Program-made: the position numbers and the translations under genes
DNA from: Dysidea avara
Taxonomy: Eukaryota; Porifera; Demospongiae; Dictyoceratida; Dysideidae
NCBI RefSeq assembly: GCF_963678975.1
Contig: NC_089279.1
Span: 34,973,297-35,037,296, forward strand
Direction: 5' to 3'
Length of the DNA stretch: 64,000 nt
The notes under the pieces: model-generated
What the model was told of the DNA's origin: nothing
Database searches by the model: none
What the model saw: only the letters and a program-made list of their open reading frames with translations
Part shown: in pieces, positions 22,479-34,491 of the stretch
Position numbering within the stretch: position 1 is the stretch's first letter
How the letters are laid out: every line of letters starts with the position of its first letter

Positions 22479-23008
22479 TGCACGTGGCTGGGCAGTAACG
22501 AGGGCAGTAATCTACGCCGGTAAATGCCGTGATATGGTCCATTACACATCGCCAAATATGGGAAAGCAGTAATCTAGGCTGGTAAATCCCGTGATATGGT
22601 CCATTACACATCGCCAAATATGGGAAAGCAGTAATCTAGGCCGGTAAATCCCGTGATATGGTCCATTACACATCACCAAATATGGGAAAGCAGTAATCTA
22701 TGCCGGTAAATCCCGTTATATGGTCCATTACACATCGCCAAATATGGGAAAGCAGTAATCTAGGCCGGTAATTCTCGTGATGTGGTCCATTACACATCGC
22801 CAAATATGGGAAGGCAGTAATCTACGCCGTTGATTTATCGTGATATGAATCATTACGCTGGAGCAAGTGTAAGGTATCCGCTTTATATCGTAATTTATTG
22901 TCGTATTACGGGTCCATTACACATTGACTCCGTTTCTTATCGTAATTTTTTGTAAACGGGTCCATTACACCGTTGACTCGCTAGTGTGGGGCTTGCTCAG
23001 GCTCGCCC
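22331..23008. mobile_element. Possible small TIR element containing the minisatellite
   Basis: GGGGCGAGCCTGA at the left is matched by its complement TCAGGCTCGCCCC at the right end. No target duplication was found, so this is tentative. Confidence 0.35.
22505..22876 (+). repeat. 62-bp minisatellite, six units
   Basis: CAGTAATCT starts at 22505, 22567, 22629, 22691, 22753 and 22815, exactly 62 bp apart. Each unit contains GGTCCATTACACATCGCC and AATATGGGAA; the last unit is diverged. Confidence 0.92.
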
Positions 23009-23014
23009 CAATAA

Positions 23015-24320
23015 GGATCTTTGCCACTGATACAATGATTTCAAAATCTTTTTGTTCAAATGCTCTGCCCTGAAACGAAATTGCTCATTGCCGATTATGT
23101 TGTTGGTATTTAGATGTTCTACAGTGTGGTGATATTATATAATAAGTTCTAATATCTTGCAACAAACTGATGTCTGACATAATTATATCCTTTTTGTCTT
23201 GAGCACAGCCATTGTGAGCAATATGCATATGAGAGTAAACTGGTCCTAATTCACACACAAACACCAACACTGCTTTACCTCAATGCCAGAGCTGTGAGCA
23301 TGCAAAGAATGCCTCTTAACTCTGGTAATGACTGACAGCTCATGGACCATTGCCTCACATGGGACTTAAATTGTAAGGGGACCATCTTTTTTGAACAGTC
23401 CACCTGATCAGTAGAAATATTTGGCAACTACATCCATACACCAGCCTCAATTTTCAAGCCTCATGCATAAAACATTTGTTCTCAAATTGTGCTTTAAACT
23501 AAACAGTTCTAGCATTAACAGAGCAATTACAGCCTTGTCAAGTGATTTGTGTAACAAAATATTGAGAGCTCAGGTGTACATAACTATGAAATACAATGAT
23601 GTAGCCATGGCTACTATACTTTATACTCAAATACATTTTCCCAGTGAATAATTAAGTAAAGACTAGCTGACTGGTACCTGGAAGTTATTTTTCACATATA
23701 CATACAAGTACATCAAACCAAATAATACCATAAAATATTTACGGGAAATATATAGCTATATGATGTCCCAAATTGACACTATCCTAGAAAGCTATGTATG
23801 CAATAGTGCACATTCCAAACAGAATACACTAAATAACAGTAATAAAATCCCCAGCACTTTTTAGTAGTAAACAACACACATTTCAGTACCAAATTAGCTA
23901 CATATGGGTTCAATACCAGTTTTGTAAGGCTTTCACAATGCCAGCACAGCAACCATCAGCAACATTTTGCAAGTTGGACACTTCATAAATTTGTACTTGC
24001 TGGTCTCCTGGAATTCATAAGTACGTATTGCTAACTAAATTTACTGTAAACTGTGCATTAACAGTGACAGACTATTCATAGGAGAAAAGACTTAAAATTG
24101 CACTTCTCTATCAACTACACTAACTATCAAGCAAATATTTACAAACACTATGAGAGTTTAGCTCTTAAGTCTAGCAAATTTCCTTCATATATTACACAAC
24201 ATAATATTACAGATTGTGAGGTGTCTATAATATATAGCCTGTTATCCATTTGACTGCATCCTATTATACATACATAGCACATAGGTTATGAGAAACAGTG
24301 TTGTGTACAGTGTGAAGATA
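23015..24320. other. Intergenic, nothing recognised
   Basis: Short frames only. No motif, repeat array or RNA gene identified. Confidence 0.4.
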
Positions 24321-24333
24321 ACAGTCTTTCCAA

Positions 24334-25045
24334 CTATGCAAATGATAAATCAAGTCTTTTATTTTCTACAAGCAGTAGTCTTAATTGGAGCAGGTATGCA
24401 GTTATAGTGTGGTACTTCCAATTGGTTAGACAGACAAAACAGAATTGTTTAGGACATGTTTGGTGCATTGCGCATTTGCAACAGCCCTCAAGATGCTGTA
24501 TTATACTATATACCACAAGATGGGCACAGTTTTACTGAGGGACAATTGGTATCCCGTCGATTGTTGCCTTCTTTGTTTTAGACAGCAAATCAAGCAGCTG
24601 GGAGTAATCACGCTCCTGATCAGCCACATGTGAGTTGATATGGTTTTGTGACAGTTTCTCTGGTAGCTGTCTAAACTGAGTGTGTCACTGATGATGGAAG
24701 TTCTTTCAAATCCCACTCCTCTGTACATCTAGGACATGTTATAATGGTGTTCCCTATTATGGTCACAATAGTGGAAGAAACAATTGAAGCAGAATTGACA
24801 TTTGCAGGGTGATAAAAATGTTGTTGTGTCATCAAGACAAAGTCTATACTTTCCTTCACCTTTCAGCATGTGATTCACATCAATTGTATACCAATTGCTT
24901 GTTGTGATAAGATTTTCCACCTTTTCATCATCATCTGTTAATGGTTTGCCAGCAAAAGATACTGTCTGCTTGTCTGATGAAATTCCAATTCTTTGTTGTA
25001 GTTTTTATTTCAGTTCATACACATTTAATTTCAGTAGCTATTAAA
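24334..25045 (-). pseudogene. UBL-RBR ubiquitin-ligase relic (copy 3), heavily decayed
   Basis: Reading inward from about 25045: a UBL part (NVYELK, a TAA in place of a Lys codon, KLQQRIGISSDKQ, then FAGKPLTDDDEKVENL). A RING1 follows (CLDD...SPCKC...CFNCFFHYCDH) with a frame change before ITCPRCTEEWDLKEL. Much of the IBR is missing. RING2 pieces are CPSVKLCPSCG, then after another shift FCFVCLTNW and a tail PAPIKTTACRK in a third frame, ending near 24356. The family's intron and exon 1 could not be placed. Confidence 0.75.
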
Positions 25046-25049
25046 CAAA

Positions 25050-26830
25050 CAGCAACACCATCACTGACTACTTGTAACATCTTTAGCTCACCTCATTTTC
25101 ACTTATTAGAATACTTAAAGTTTTACTATCCCAAGAGTGTACGAACAGTGTTGTGTACATCTTGGGAAGACAAAAACTAATGCCACACTACCATATCTTT
25201 TGTAGGGCTTGAAACCATGCAATCAATACCCCCAAACAGAAAGCTGAACAGATCATGCGGTTTTAGCACTGGTATTATGGGACCATAGGTGACACTTCGC
25301 TTAAAGTGTTACCAAATCTACTGTATATGCATAGATTAGCTATACAGGCATGCCATGGCCTAACACTATTGCCACAGTGCTGTGAATTATTGCTGGGGGG
25401 TTCACATGTAGAAAATACATTGTGATAACACCTCCACACAAGCTCTTGTATCAAGAGTTCACCCTATAATATTATGAACTCTTGCTTGAACATGCCAATT
25501 TTAAAAGTCCACATCAATTATGCAACTGATGCATTTGAGTGCGTGTTCAACCACTGTACCTTTTGAGTTTTTTTCCAGAACTGCACTTCATAATGCACCA
25601 AAATTTTGAACATCAGTCACAGATGGCTTAGCTAATTATTGCCCGGTTAACTATCATACTGTAGGAAAGTGATTTAGCAGTAAAGCTGCTTTTTTTTTAC
25701 AAAAATTGTGCAAGATTTGTGCATGTCCTAGTGCCTTACTTAAGGTCCTGGTAACCAAATGCGGGTAAGAATACCTTTGTTATTTAAACAATATTTTGAA
25801 CTGGCCATCTTGTAATGTATATAACACTGAAACACTTTGTTAATACAGGAGCAACCATCACAAACCTTACTTAGCAATTTATCACTTGCAAAGATGCTTT
25901 AAAATGAAGCCAACTACCTTGTAGTAAACACTTCATAGTAACTGCTGCTAGCATTCCTAGAAAACAGTATTACTCCTAAGAAACATCACACATATGATGG
26001 TAGGTATATGGCTTCCTTACTCCTACAAACACAGCTATGCACATACCTAGCTAAAAATGCCAAGTTAGCTAAGCTTTAAGCTAACAACATATGAATTCAT
26101 ATTTCCAGTTGGTGTTGTAAACACAAAGTATGATATTGTGGCCAGGAGCCTGTAACCTCCTTGTGGCTTATATAAGTTCATGGCAGATGGCATAGAACTA
26201 ACAGAATAGCCAACAAAATAATGTTGTTTACAGATATAAAAGTCACACCTTTAAATTTCATTGTTCATTATTCGCACACAGATCCACAGAGGACAGTGGG
26301 TATGAAAAAATGCACAACATTTATTGTTATAGCAAACTGAAAGATTAAAATACTCTACTATTGTGCAACACATTAAAAAGTTGTCTGAAATTTGCAAGAA
26401 ACAAAAATTCTCATTATTAATGTCAACAAGTCCATAAACACAATGTAGCTACAGGCACAAACTAGTTCTCACAAACTAAGAAAATGCATGAAGCTATGTT
26501 TCCAAGTCAGAGATACAAAACAATAATGCGCATACTTATTACATTACGCTTGCTACTATAGTATCATGTTGGCTGACGATTGGCTATATGCTGTGCCTTT
26601 GCTGGCAAAGCCTGCAGGCTAACTGCAGTTGCTTTCATTCAAGCTCACTAAATGTAGATCAATTCATTGGTTCAAGTCACATGCAACTTTTTAGTGTTAT
26701 TTGCTTCCATATACGTGCAGAGCTTTGATTGTACATTGTACCTTCAAGTTACAGCATGCTAGCTACTTATGTATATAATTGGTATGTCTGTAACAAAATA
26801 GGTTAATTACTATTACATGTCTGGTTGCTG
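25050..26830. other. Intergenic, nothing recognised
   Basis: AT-rich, with a poly-T tract near 25690. No coding potential or structured repeats identified. Confidence 0.4.
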
Positions 26831-26839
26831 CTGGGAATG

Positions 26840-27392
26840 CTGGTCTGTACTGGAACCACTCACGAACACCAGAAATTTAGGGACTTGTTAAATTTCTTAT
26901 CATTCATGCCAGTTACTCGTTGGATGGAGGTCAACTTCCACTTCTCCTTGCATTCTGGGCATGTCAATTTGGTGTTTCAACTGTTGGCCATGCTGTCGCA
27001 GTGATCAATGACACATTTAAAACAATATGGAGTATGGCATTTACATGGGGAGAAAAGTGTTACACTATCTTGACATATTTCACAGTACTCCCCTCCTATC
27101 ATGCGCATAACCATGATAATGTTAGTTGTTTTAAATATCATCATAGTCCTTAAGTAGTTTATGGTCATCGCTTAATTCCTGAATACCTACTATCAGCCTC
27201 TGGTCATTTGGAGCAATGCCAGTTTTGTCTTGTATTCGCTGCTTTAATTTTAACACCGTAAATTGTGGGTACTAGAACAGGAACCAAGTAGCAGTACAAT
27301 AGTTAATAAAACAAAATTCTTACCTCTGAGTCATGCACTATGATGTTGTATTTTTTACTTCCAGAAATTGTCAGAAACAAGTTCATGGCCAT
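26840..27392 (-). pseudogene. UBL-RBR ubiquitin-ligase relic (copy 4), frameshifted and internally deleted
   Basis: Exon 1 (27392..27324, 69 nt, MAMNLFLTI) and exon 2 from 27271 (YPQFTVLKLKQRIQDKTG) form the UBL with the same phase-0 intron as copies 1 and 2. A one-base shift follows KDYDDI. RING1 continues in the new frame (CEICQD...SPCKCHTPYCFKC), with a TGA inside MANS-NTK, then TCPECKEKWKLTSIQRVTG. After MNDKKFNKSLNFW the IBR and RING2 are absent and only a tail like VVPVQTSIPSS remains, indicating one internal deletion. Confidence 0.8.
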
Positions 27393-28181
27393 CTCAACAA
27401 CTGATTCTTAGCAAATAACCATTGTGCTAATGAGAGCTGTTTTTAAGCAATAGTATGTCACTGTTAACAGGAAGTTCTGTGATGACATACAGTAGCAGGA
27501 AGTTGGTATAGGTTTAAGGCTAATCTGTAGCATTGGATGTTCTATTAGTTTTACCAATAGCAGAACTACACTATAGTTAAATGATGGGGTGAGCCACTCA
27601 CATTTTCTGAGAGTGAGAGGATGTTCTGTGAGTGGAGGATAGTATGAGGTAGCACCCTGTGAAGTGTTCACACTAGACATACCAAATTCACATTTTCAAG
27701 TGTGGTTTTTAAACTGTTCAACCAGCAACACGAAAAGAGAATGTAGATCTCTAAAATTCTATTTCTGCATCACTTATCCAGGAAGCCTAAGACCAAAATG
27801 TCCCTAGACAACAGTCACAATACAAATACCAACATACACAGGCTGATAGTAAGATTAGAATACCGCTATTATTGACACTACAGTAAACTATGGAAAGCTG
27901 ATCTTACATGATATTATCCCACCAGGGACCTGTAAGAAGGCTAAGCTACTGTAATTCAGCCTGAAAACATGCAAGGGACTCAGAAATCTTTGCATTTAAT
28001 TGAGCTATTGAAAGAAAGAAAAAACAGATCAGCACTACATGTAAATCAAATCTCGTAATTATAGCGTGTAATCTAGCAATGGAGCCACACATTCACACAG
28101 TCAAGATCTGGAATCCTTCCGGCATTCAATTTACACTTAAACAATCTCATGTCAATTTCAATGGCATTTTAATCTACCCTC

Positions 28182-28215
28182 AACTTATGTACATGTGAAC
28201 ACATGTACATAAGTT
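28182..28215. repeat. Perfect 34-bp palindrome
   Basis: AACTTATGTACATGTG, two A bases, then its exact complement CACATGTACATAAGTT. Could form a cruciform or an RNA hairpin if transcribed. Confidence 0.9.
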
Positions 28216-29594
28216 CTTTATTGCAGTTGCCATTTATAGTCTGAAATCCCATCTTAGAGTGTTTAAAGTCTGAAAATTGTCCTGAAGACATGTCATCCAT
28301 GTCTGTTCTACTGTATGCTTTGAACTTTCACATCGACGGCACAGATGACAGGGTCATCAAGTTGGCTGGTGACCTTATGGCAACCATTGTATCATTTATG
28401 TCAGCTGTCTAAAGTGTTCATGATATTATGAAACCAGCCAGCATGGACTAAGAGAAAACTACCTTTGTTCGACTAACATTACCATACACAGCTTTGGTTG
28501 GGCAAATGTATTTTCCCAGAGTGCTTAGTGACGAAGCTTTCATCTATATGTGACCTTTGTGACAATCTTTTCATATGACCCTAAATGCTAAAAATCATGT
28601 CTCAGTATAAAAACTGAACATAATAGCTAAATTAGCCGTAAAAGTATGTGATAATTTTGATAAAACAGTGATAACTGCTGCAGCAAGCAGTCTTTATTTG
28701 AAACATATACCGATACAGACGGTTGAAACTGGGTCAGTCATCTGGGTAACATTTGTCTGGGTTATCCGAGTTGAACCTGCTTTATAGAATATCCAGGTCT
28801 GACCAGGATTGCCTTTGGATCATGTATGGAATTAAATGGTTTGAAGATGTGAAAGTATATTAATGTGCCATGGTCTAGCCCAGCCTCTTTCATGAGCCAT
28901 GCCCACTTGTCAGGCTTGCTTCTTACTGTCTGTAGGGATACATAAAGCCATGCCCAATTATAAGTAGGTCAGTGCTGCTAACTTGGATTGGAATCTGGAT
29001 TTGATCCTGGATTAAGACATGTGCCAAGAGCTATAAATTGTTGGGAACTTCAGGTAGCTTTATAACAACCAAATAGTTAGTTGTACATTTAAAGTCAACT
29101 ATCAGTTGGTGGGCATAGTTTCACAGTAGTTCGCAGACAACACAACTTATTTTCTATAAGTGAGTGTGGCTTTGTACATACCTACAATCTGCAACACACC
29201 GTACTGATAAACAGCTTGGCTTGGTGACATAGGCCTAAACACAGTATCACATATTCCTGATAAGTGGGTATGGCTCACGAAAGAAGCTGCAAGACAAGGC
29301 TATGACTGGGTATGGCTCCACATTAGGGAACTTTAAGCTCTATACATGTGTCCAACAGATATTTTGAGTGTCACAGTATATGTCAGCAGAACTGACTGTA
29401 CACCAAAAATGGACACTACCAATCTTGTAAATATTGGACACAGCCTAGCTGTTATGGCAAATAGTTGAATAATGGTAATGATCTGTGCACCTGCACTCTG
29501 CTTTCAAAATTTTCTAATGAAATCACCAAATAGTAACGATACCTAGATACCATTGATATACTAAAAACACTTCACTGGTCTCACAGCAGTCACC

Positions 29595-29693
29595 ACATTA
29601 GTATGTTGTGCAATGAAGCTTATAAGTACATTAGTATGTTGTGCAATGAAGCTTATAAGCACATTAGTATGTTGTGCAATGAAGCTTATAAGC
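29595..29693 (+). repeat. 33-bp tandem repeat, three copies
   Basis: ACATTAGTATGTTGTGCAAT starts at 29595, 29628 and 29661; units are almost identical, so the expansion is young. Confidence 0.92.
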
Positions 29694-30009
29694 AAAGTTC
29701 CTCGATTACATGCATGATAAAATTCTTTAGTATGTCTAGCTGGCACACAATGCCTACTGAAGCAGTGTAGCATAGCTGACAGAACCTCTCCACTGAAGAT
29801 GCCATAGACCTCTGTATCAAAGTTTGTTTGAGATTAGTTTCATACTTGGCAAAACAGTTGACAGCTGCACATTATTCAATGAAATCCGTGAAAAAATTTT
29901 ATGACATTTTCTCAAAACAGTGCATGCAACATATATAGAGTTTTAGTATGAGATTTAGATAACTGACAGTCTACCCATTACAAGTGATATTATGCCATAC
30001 AGGATATCA

Positions 30010-33000
30010 TTATTGGTAGTTTATCTTATGGCTAGTAGCATGTATTGGAGTCATCCAGTGGAACACTGTCACACATCCTAGTCCTCCTAGTAGAAACACT
30101 GCCATGGCAATCAGCAGAGTCAGGCGACCAAAGTAAATTGTGTCAATCTCCTGTAATAACACAATGATAACACATAATAGGATTGACATGGGTTTTACTG
30201 TATGTTAGAGAAGCACAAACAGATTAGCTAGAATAAACTTGACATCATCAGCACCATGATATTGAGGGACTAATATACAGGTGTCCATGAAGTTACAGTG
30301 AGCCTTTCTTATCCAAACCCTAATAGAGTCTCAAGTAATGGTAAAAGTGTTTAGATAAGTGAAGTGCTTTGAGCCCATACATTTATATACAGAGCTCTGT
30401 TGAAATACTCTAATAGGACATACACCCGTACTCAAAATACTCTAATAGAACAGTCATTTCCTATATCGGATAAACAAGGTTATGGATATATGAGGGTTGG
30501 ATAAGTGGGGGTCTGCTATAGTATCCATTCACTATAAAAATTGTTCAAAATCTGGTTATTGTACTGAAATTGTAATGTTACATGTTTAAAATATATCTCT
30601 TGTATAATAGTCCCCCGAACATTGTGGCCATATTGTGTTTGTGACATTGTTGTGGAAAAAGGCCAATCTTCTGGTTCTACTATTTTGGTTAGAGAAGAGC
30701 TACACTAAGACAATGGTGCTTGCACAGTAAAACTGAAACTCTTAAAACAGCCAGACCATTCAAAACCTTAAATGCTCTATTACCATTACAGTAGACCAGC
30801 TGTTACCCAAACCATAGTGATCCCAGGCAATAATAGTGTGCAGATAATTGAATTGCTTGGATAATTTAAACCCATATATACAATGCGCTGTTCAAAGTTC
30901 AAATACTCTAATAGAACATTCATTTGCAAAATACTCTAATAGAAGAGCCTTTTTTAAAAATTTTGAGGGTATGGAAACGCGATGTTTAAGGGCCTACTGT
31001 GTTGACTGTTACACTACAGCATTCCAACTTATCTATTGCCTCAGGATGAAGTTCCAGCATAGAAAAGGATTCTGCCTACCACGCTAGAATTATGTTGAAC
31101 ACTTTGTATTATGCCAGTAAAATACCCAGGTACAAATGGAGGCCATCGTACATGTACTTTCACAATATTATCACCAACTCTAATACTAAAATCAATGCAC
31201 ACAGCCAACAATATCATCAACCTTGCGTACCTATCCTTAATATTAATATTTACATTACCAGTATAAGGATCACTTTTATCGTTTACACATATAACTGTAG
31301 AAATTTTTGTGTGAAGACTGAACATTTTGTTCCTCTTGCCATATGATATTTTGAGTGACTTATTATTTTATAAACAAGCCTATTCAGTGCTTTCACTGTT
31401 GTGTATTCAAGCATCATATACACTAATAGAGGTAACCGTAAAGCACTAACAGAGAAACATAATCCATCAACTTTGAAATGTACCAAATTACGTCACCACC
31501 ATTTTGATAGATCACGTTTCTGGTGACAGAACAGGTTGACAAATGGTAATCACCATAGTGGCCATACATTATCAATGAGAATTTCCATAATGATGTCACA
31601 CAGATGCTCTAATTGGGGGACTCCTATATTTTCAAGTGTTGTTTCCTATGACGTCAAATTTTCATGAGTATTTAAACTGTTGATAGAAAGCAAAGCAACT
31701 AGATATGGTTATGACATAAATAAAGGAATGTTAATTTTCCTCAACTTACAACACCAGCTGAAATTTTCACAACTCACATAAATGATTTAATTTCATTGCC
31801 TTATACCTTTAGTTGTAGCTCGATATTTTCTCCTCGGATTACACAAATGATCAATCTTCATTTATCACCCAATACTACCAGTACTTGAAAACATCCCAAA
31901 TAGAGGTCGCCATTTTTGTAGTGATGTTTTAATGGAAAGGCTTTTTAACAGAATGATGTGTTCCTTTCTATTACAACTAAACTTCTATTATGTGGGAAGT
32001 CTATGGACACCAGAGGAGTAGGCACAATATTCCCTGCCTGTTTTAACATCATCATTGCAGTAAGATGAATACAATAAACCTGTTTTAGCAGTATAGAAAG
32101 ACCACCTCTCTATAAAGGCCAATGTCAAATTTCCAAGTGAGAAAGTCATATGCTGATTCAGCTCATATTAAGGCAAAGAATTCTGGGCTGAAGGTGACCA
32201 GTTTCACCGTATAATACTAAGTGACATGTGTTCATAAAATAGTAGACAGGGAGAGATGTATACAAGCACCAACCACCTACAATCCCACAGACAAGCACCA
32301 CCATCTGTTGTGACACACGGCTCTTATAAAGATGTTATCGATACCCAGATGGACATGAAACTACTGTAACATGAAAGCACGAGGGACAGTTATCTTGATA
32401 GTAATGGAAGTTAAACATGAACGAACTACCGCTAAGCTGAGGAGAAAGAGACATACACAAATAGATTGTGAAACTGCATCCTGCTAAGCCCTCTCTACTA
32501 TAATGAACTTTTGAGATTAGGCAATGTAAAATTTTTGCGGATTTGCAAACACTTCCAAAATGTATGTAGGTCTAAGGCTACAATTTTCGCTGATAACCCC
32601 CAAAACCACAAAAATTTCCCCCCTCAAAATATTTAGGCTATACAGTATGAGACCATTAACAGATTAGTCAATTCCAGCCATTTTCTACGTGACACTTGTC
32701 AGTTAGAAATTACAGTACGTGGCCCAGGAATTTGGTGCTTATGCCTTTGTCTGAGAAATCCCAAATCTTGCAGTGGTAATCAGTATCCGATAGATAAGTA
32801 CATAAGATATGATACTTCGATTCACTTCAAACTTTTCCCCCGACAACCTTTAAGCCTCCATGAATTGTATTAAATTTTACCTCTTGAATGTAGTTGGACA
32901 AAATGCAAGCTACCAGTACAAGTCACAGGTAGACCCTGTTAGTCAGCCACCCCACACTTTAATTGCAGTTTTGTACATGATTTTATAAAGTGATTAAATT

Positions 33001-33885
33001 AAATGTATGGGGTGACACACAGGCACACACTGAACATTCTGTGACCACAATCAACTCAAACTTTAAGTCACTAAATTGATGACAAGTCAATGGTCATTTG
33101 AAACCTATGCAATCAAAAGAATAAAGTCATCACTAACTCTCAAGTCAAATACTGGGAAAGGCTCTATAAGTTAATTCAGTGAAGTCAGGACTTTGACTGA
33201 AGCCACAGATCTACAGGTATGTGATTCTCTCTTGAAAATATACACTGAAAATACTGTAGGCACACTAGACCCTTTTGGAAACGTTTAATCAAACCATATA
33301 CCATATTTGACTGGTTAATAACTGCAGTATCAGCAAGGAAAACCCTGTGGTTACTATGCGAAGGTGGCTACTGTGGACTTGTAAGGTAGCAACCAGCAGC
33401 ATTTATATGGATTCACAAGTGAATGGCCTTGCTTAATCAATCGTCAATACTATCACTTTGCCTGGATTCTGTTTAAAACATGTCATAACAGCAATTGCAT
33501 CAGTATAATCATTATTATCATTCAGATACAAGCTGTGGCTCTTATGACAATAATTCTAGGCTGTGGAGTGGCTACTATCTGAGCCATAGATAATAACCAG
33601 TCAAATACGGTATCTTGGGGCAGACAGTGTAAATCAAATGGTTACCTCTTGGGTCTCAGGATTTTCACCTCGAGGGTACACCAACAACACCACGGTGACA
33701 ATGACACTGACCAGTACCACCAGAGGGGAAGCATACCTGTAACAAGGCGTATGTTCTATTAGAGTGTTTTGTGATAGCTCCACCTCTCACCTTGCCTTTG
33801 GTATGGCTAGCAGTAGTAGAGTCACTATTATAGTGATCAGCCATATTACTATCAGTATGATCACTCCTGTACCGATAGCCGCCAT
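30010..33885 (-). CDS. TMEM218: Transmembrane protein 218 orthologue
   Basis: Three exons: 33885-33791, 33736-33646 and 30150-30010, all GT-AG with consistent phases, giving 107 residues. Three hydrophobic helices are visible: GVIILIVIWLITIIVTLLLL, SPLVVLVSVIVTVVLLVYP with the conserved YPRG after it, and LTLLIAMAVFLLGGLGCVTV. The IYFGR before helix 3 and the HW-PIHA tail match TMEM218, which is about 115 residues in vertebrates. TMEM218 is a ciliary transition-zone membrane protein linked in humans to ciliopathies; the role here is inferred from orthology. Intron 2 is about 3.5 kb and contains dispersed CTCTAATAGAACAGTCA motifs but no other gene that I recognise. It is in tandem with the TRIQK-like gene, 0.6 kb apart. 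Confidence 0.85.
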
Positions 33886-34491
33886 TACATGGTCTACTCA
33901 GCTACATCACTTAATTCACTAGTGATGAGAAACCGAGGAAGAATTAGCACACATTACATATATCAAATTTACAACATGAAGTCGTTGATACATAGATAGA
34001 TGAAATTCTGAGCACAGGGCTGCAGTCTACGTGAGACTGCTGCGGAGACGCAACTGGTCTCGCGGCGCCTAGGATGCAACGTAAGCCTAACAGCATATAT
34101 TACGCTAGCAATCACGACATCTTTTGACACGCTTAAACAAACAAATGACTTACCACCAAATTCGCTGCCTTGATCACTGGAACGAAGGTGAGCGTTAAAT
34201 GAAATATATCAAATACTCTAATTGAGTAATCACTGTTTCCCCGGCTAGATGGACTGCCCTTGCCACCACCCCCAGCACTAGGTGGTAAAGTGCTGGACAG
34301 CTGGAAATACCAGCAATCAAACAAGGCCACCAGACTCCAAGCAACCCTCGGAGTAGGCCAGATCAATATTAATTTTGATGTTGATTGACTGTAGTCATTA
34401 CTACTTTAAATTTATACTTTCATAAAAGTATCAAAACATAAACAATAAATTGATTACGATACAAGTTTTGGAGTGACTGATCTAGGCTTGC

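Larger units (their letters stand above)
27680..30000. other. Intergenic region between RBR relic and TMEM218
   Basis: No gene recognised. Holds a perfect 34-bp palindrome (28182-28215) and a three-copy 33-bp tandem repeat (29595-29693), listed separately. Confidence 0.45.

Noticed and set aside
22505-22876. CRISPR array
   Set aside because: The whole 62-bp unit is repeated, leaving no variable spacers, in animal DNA.
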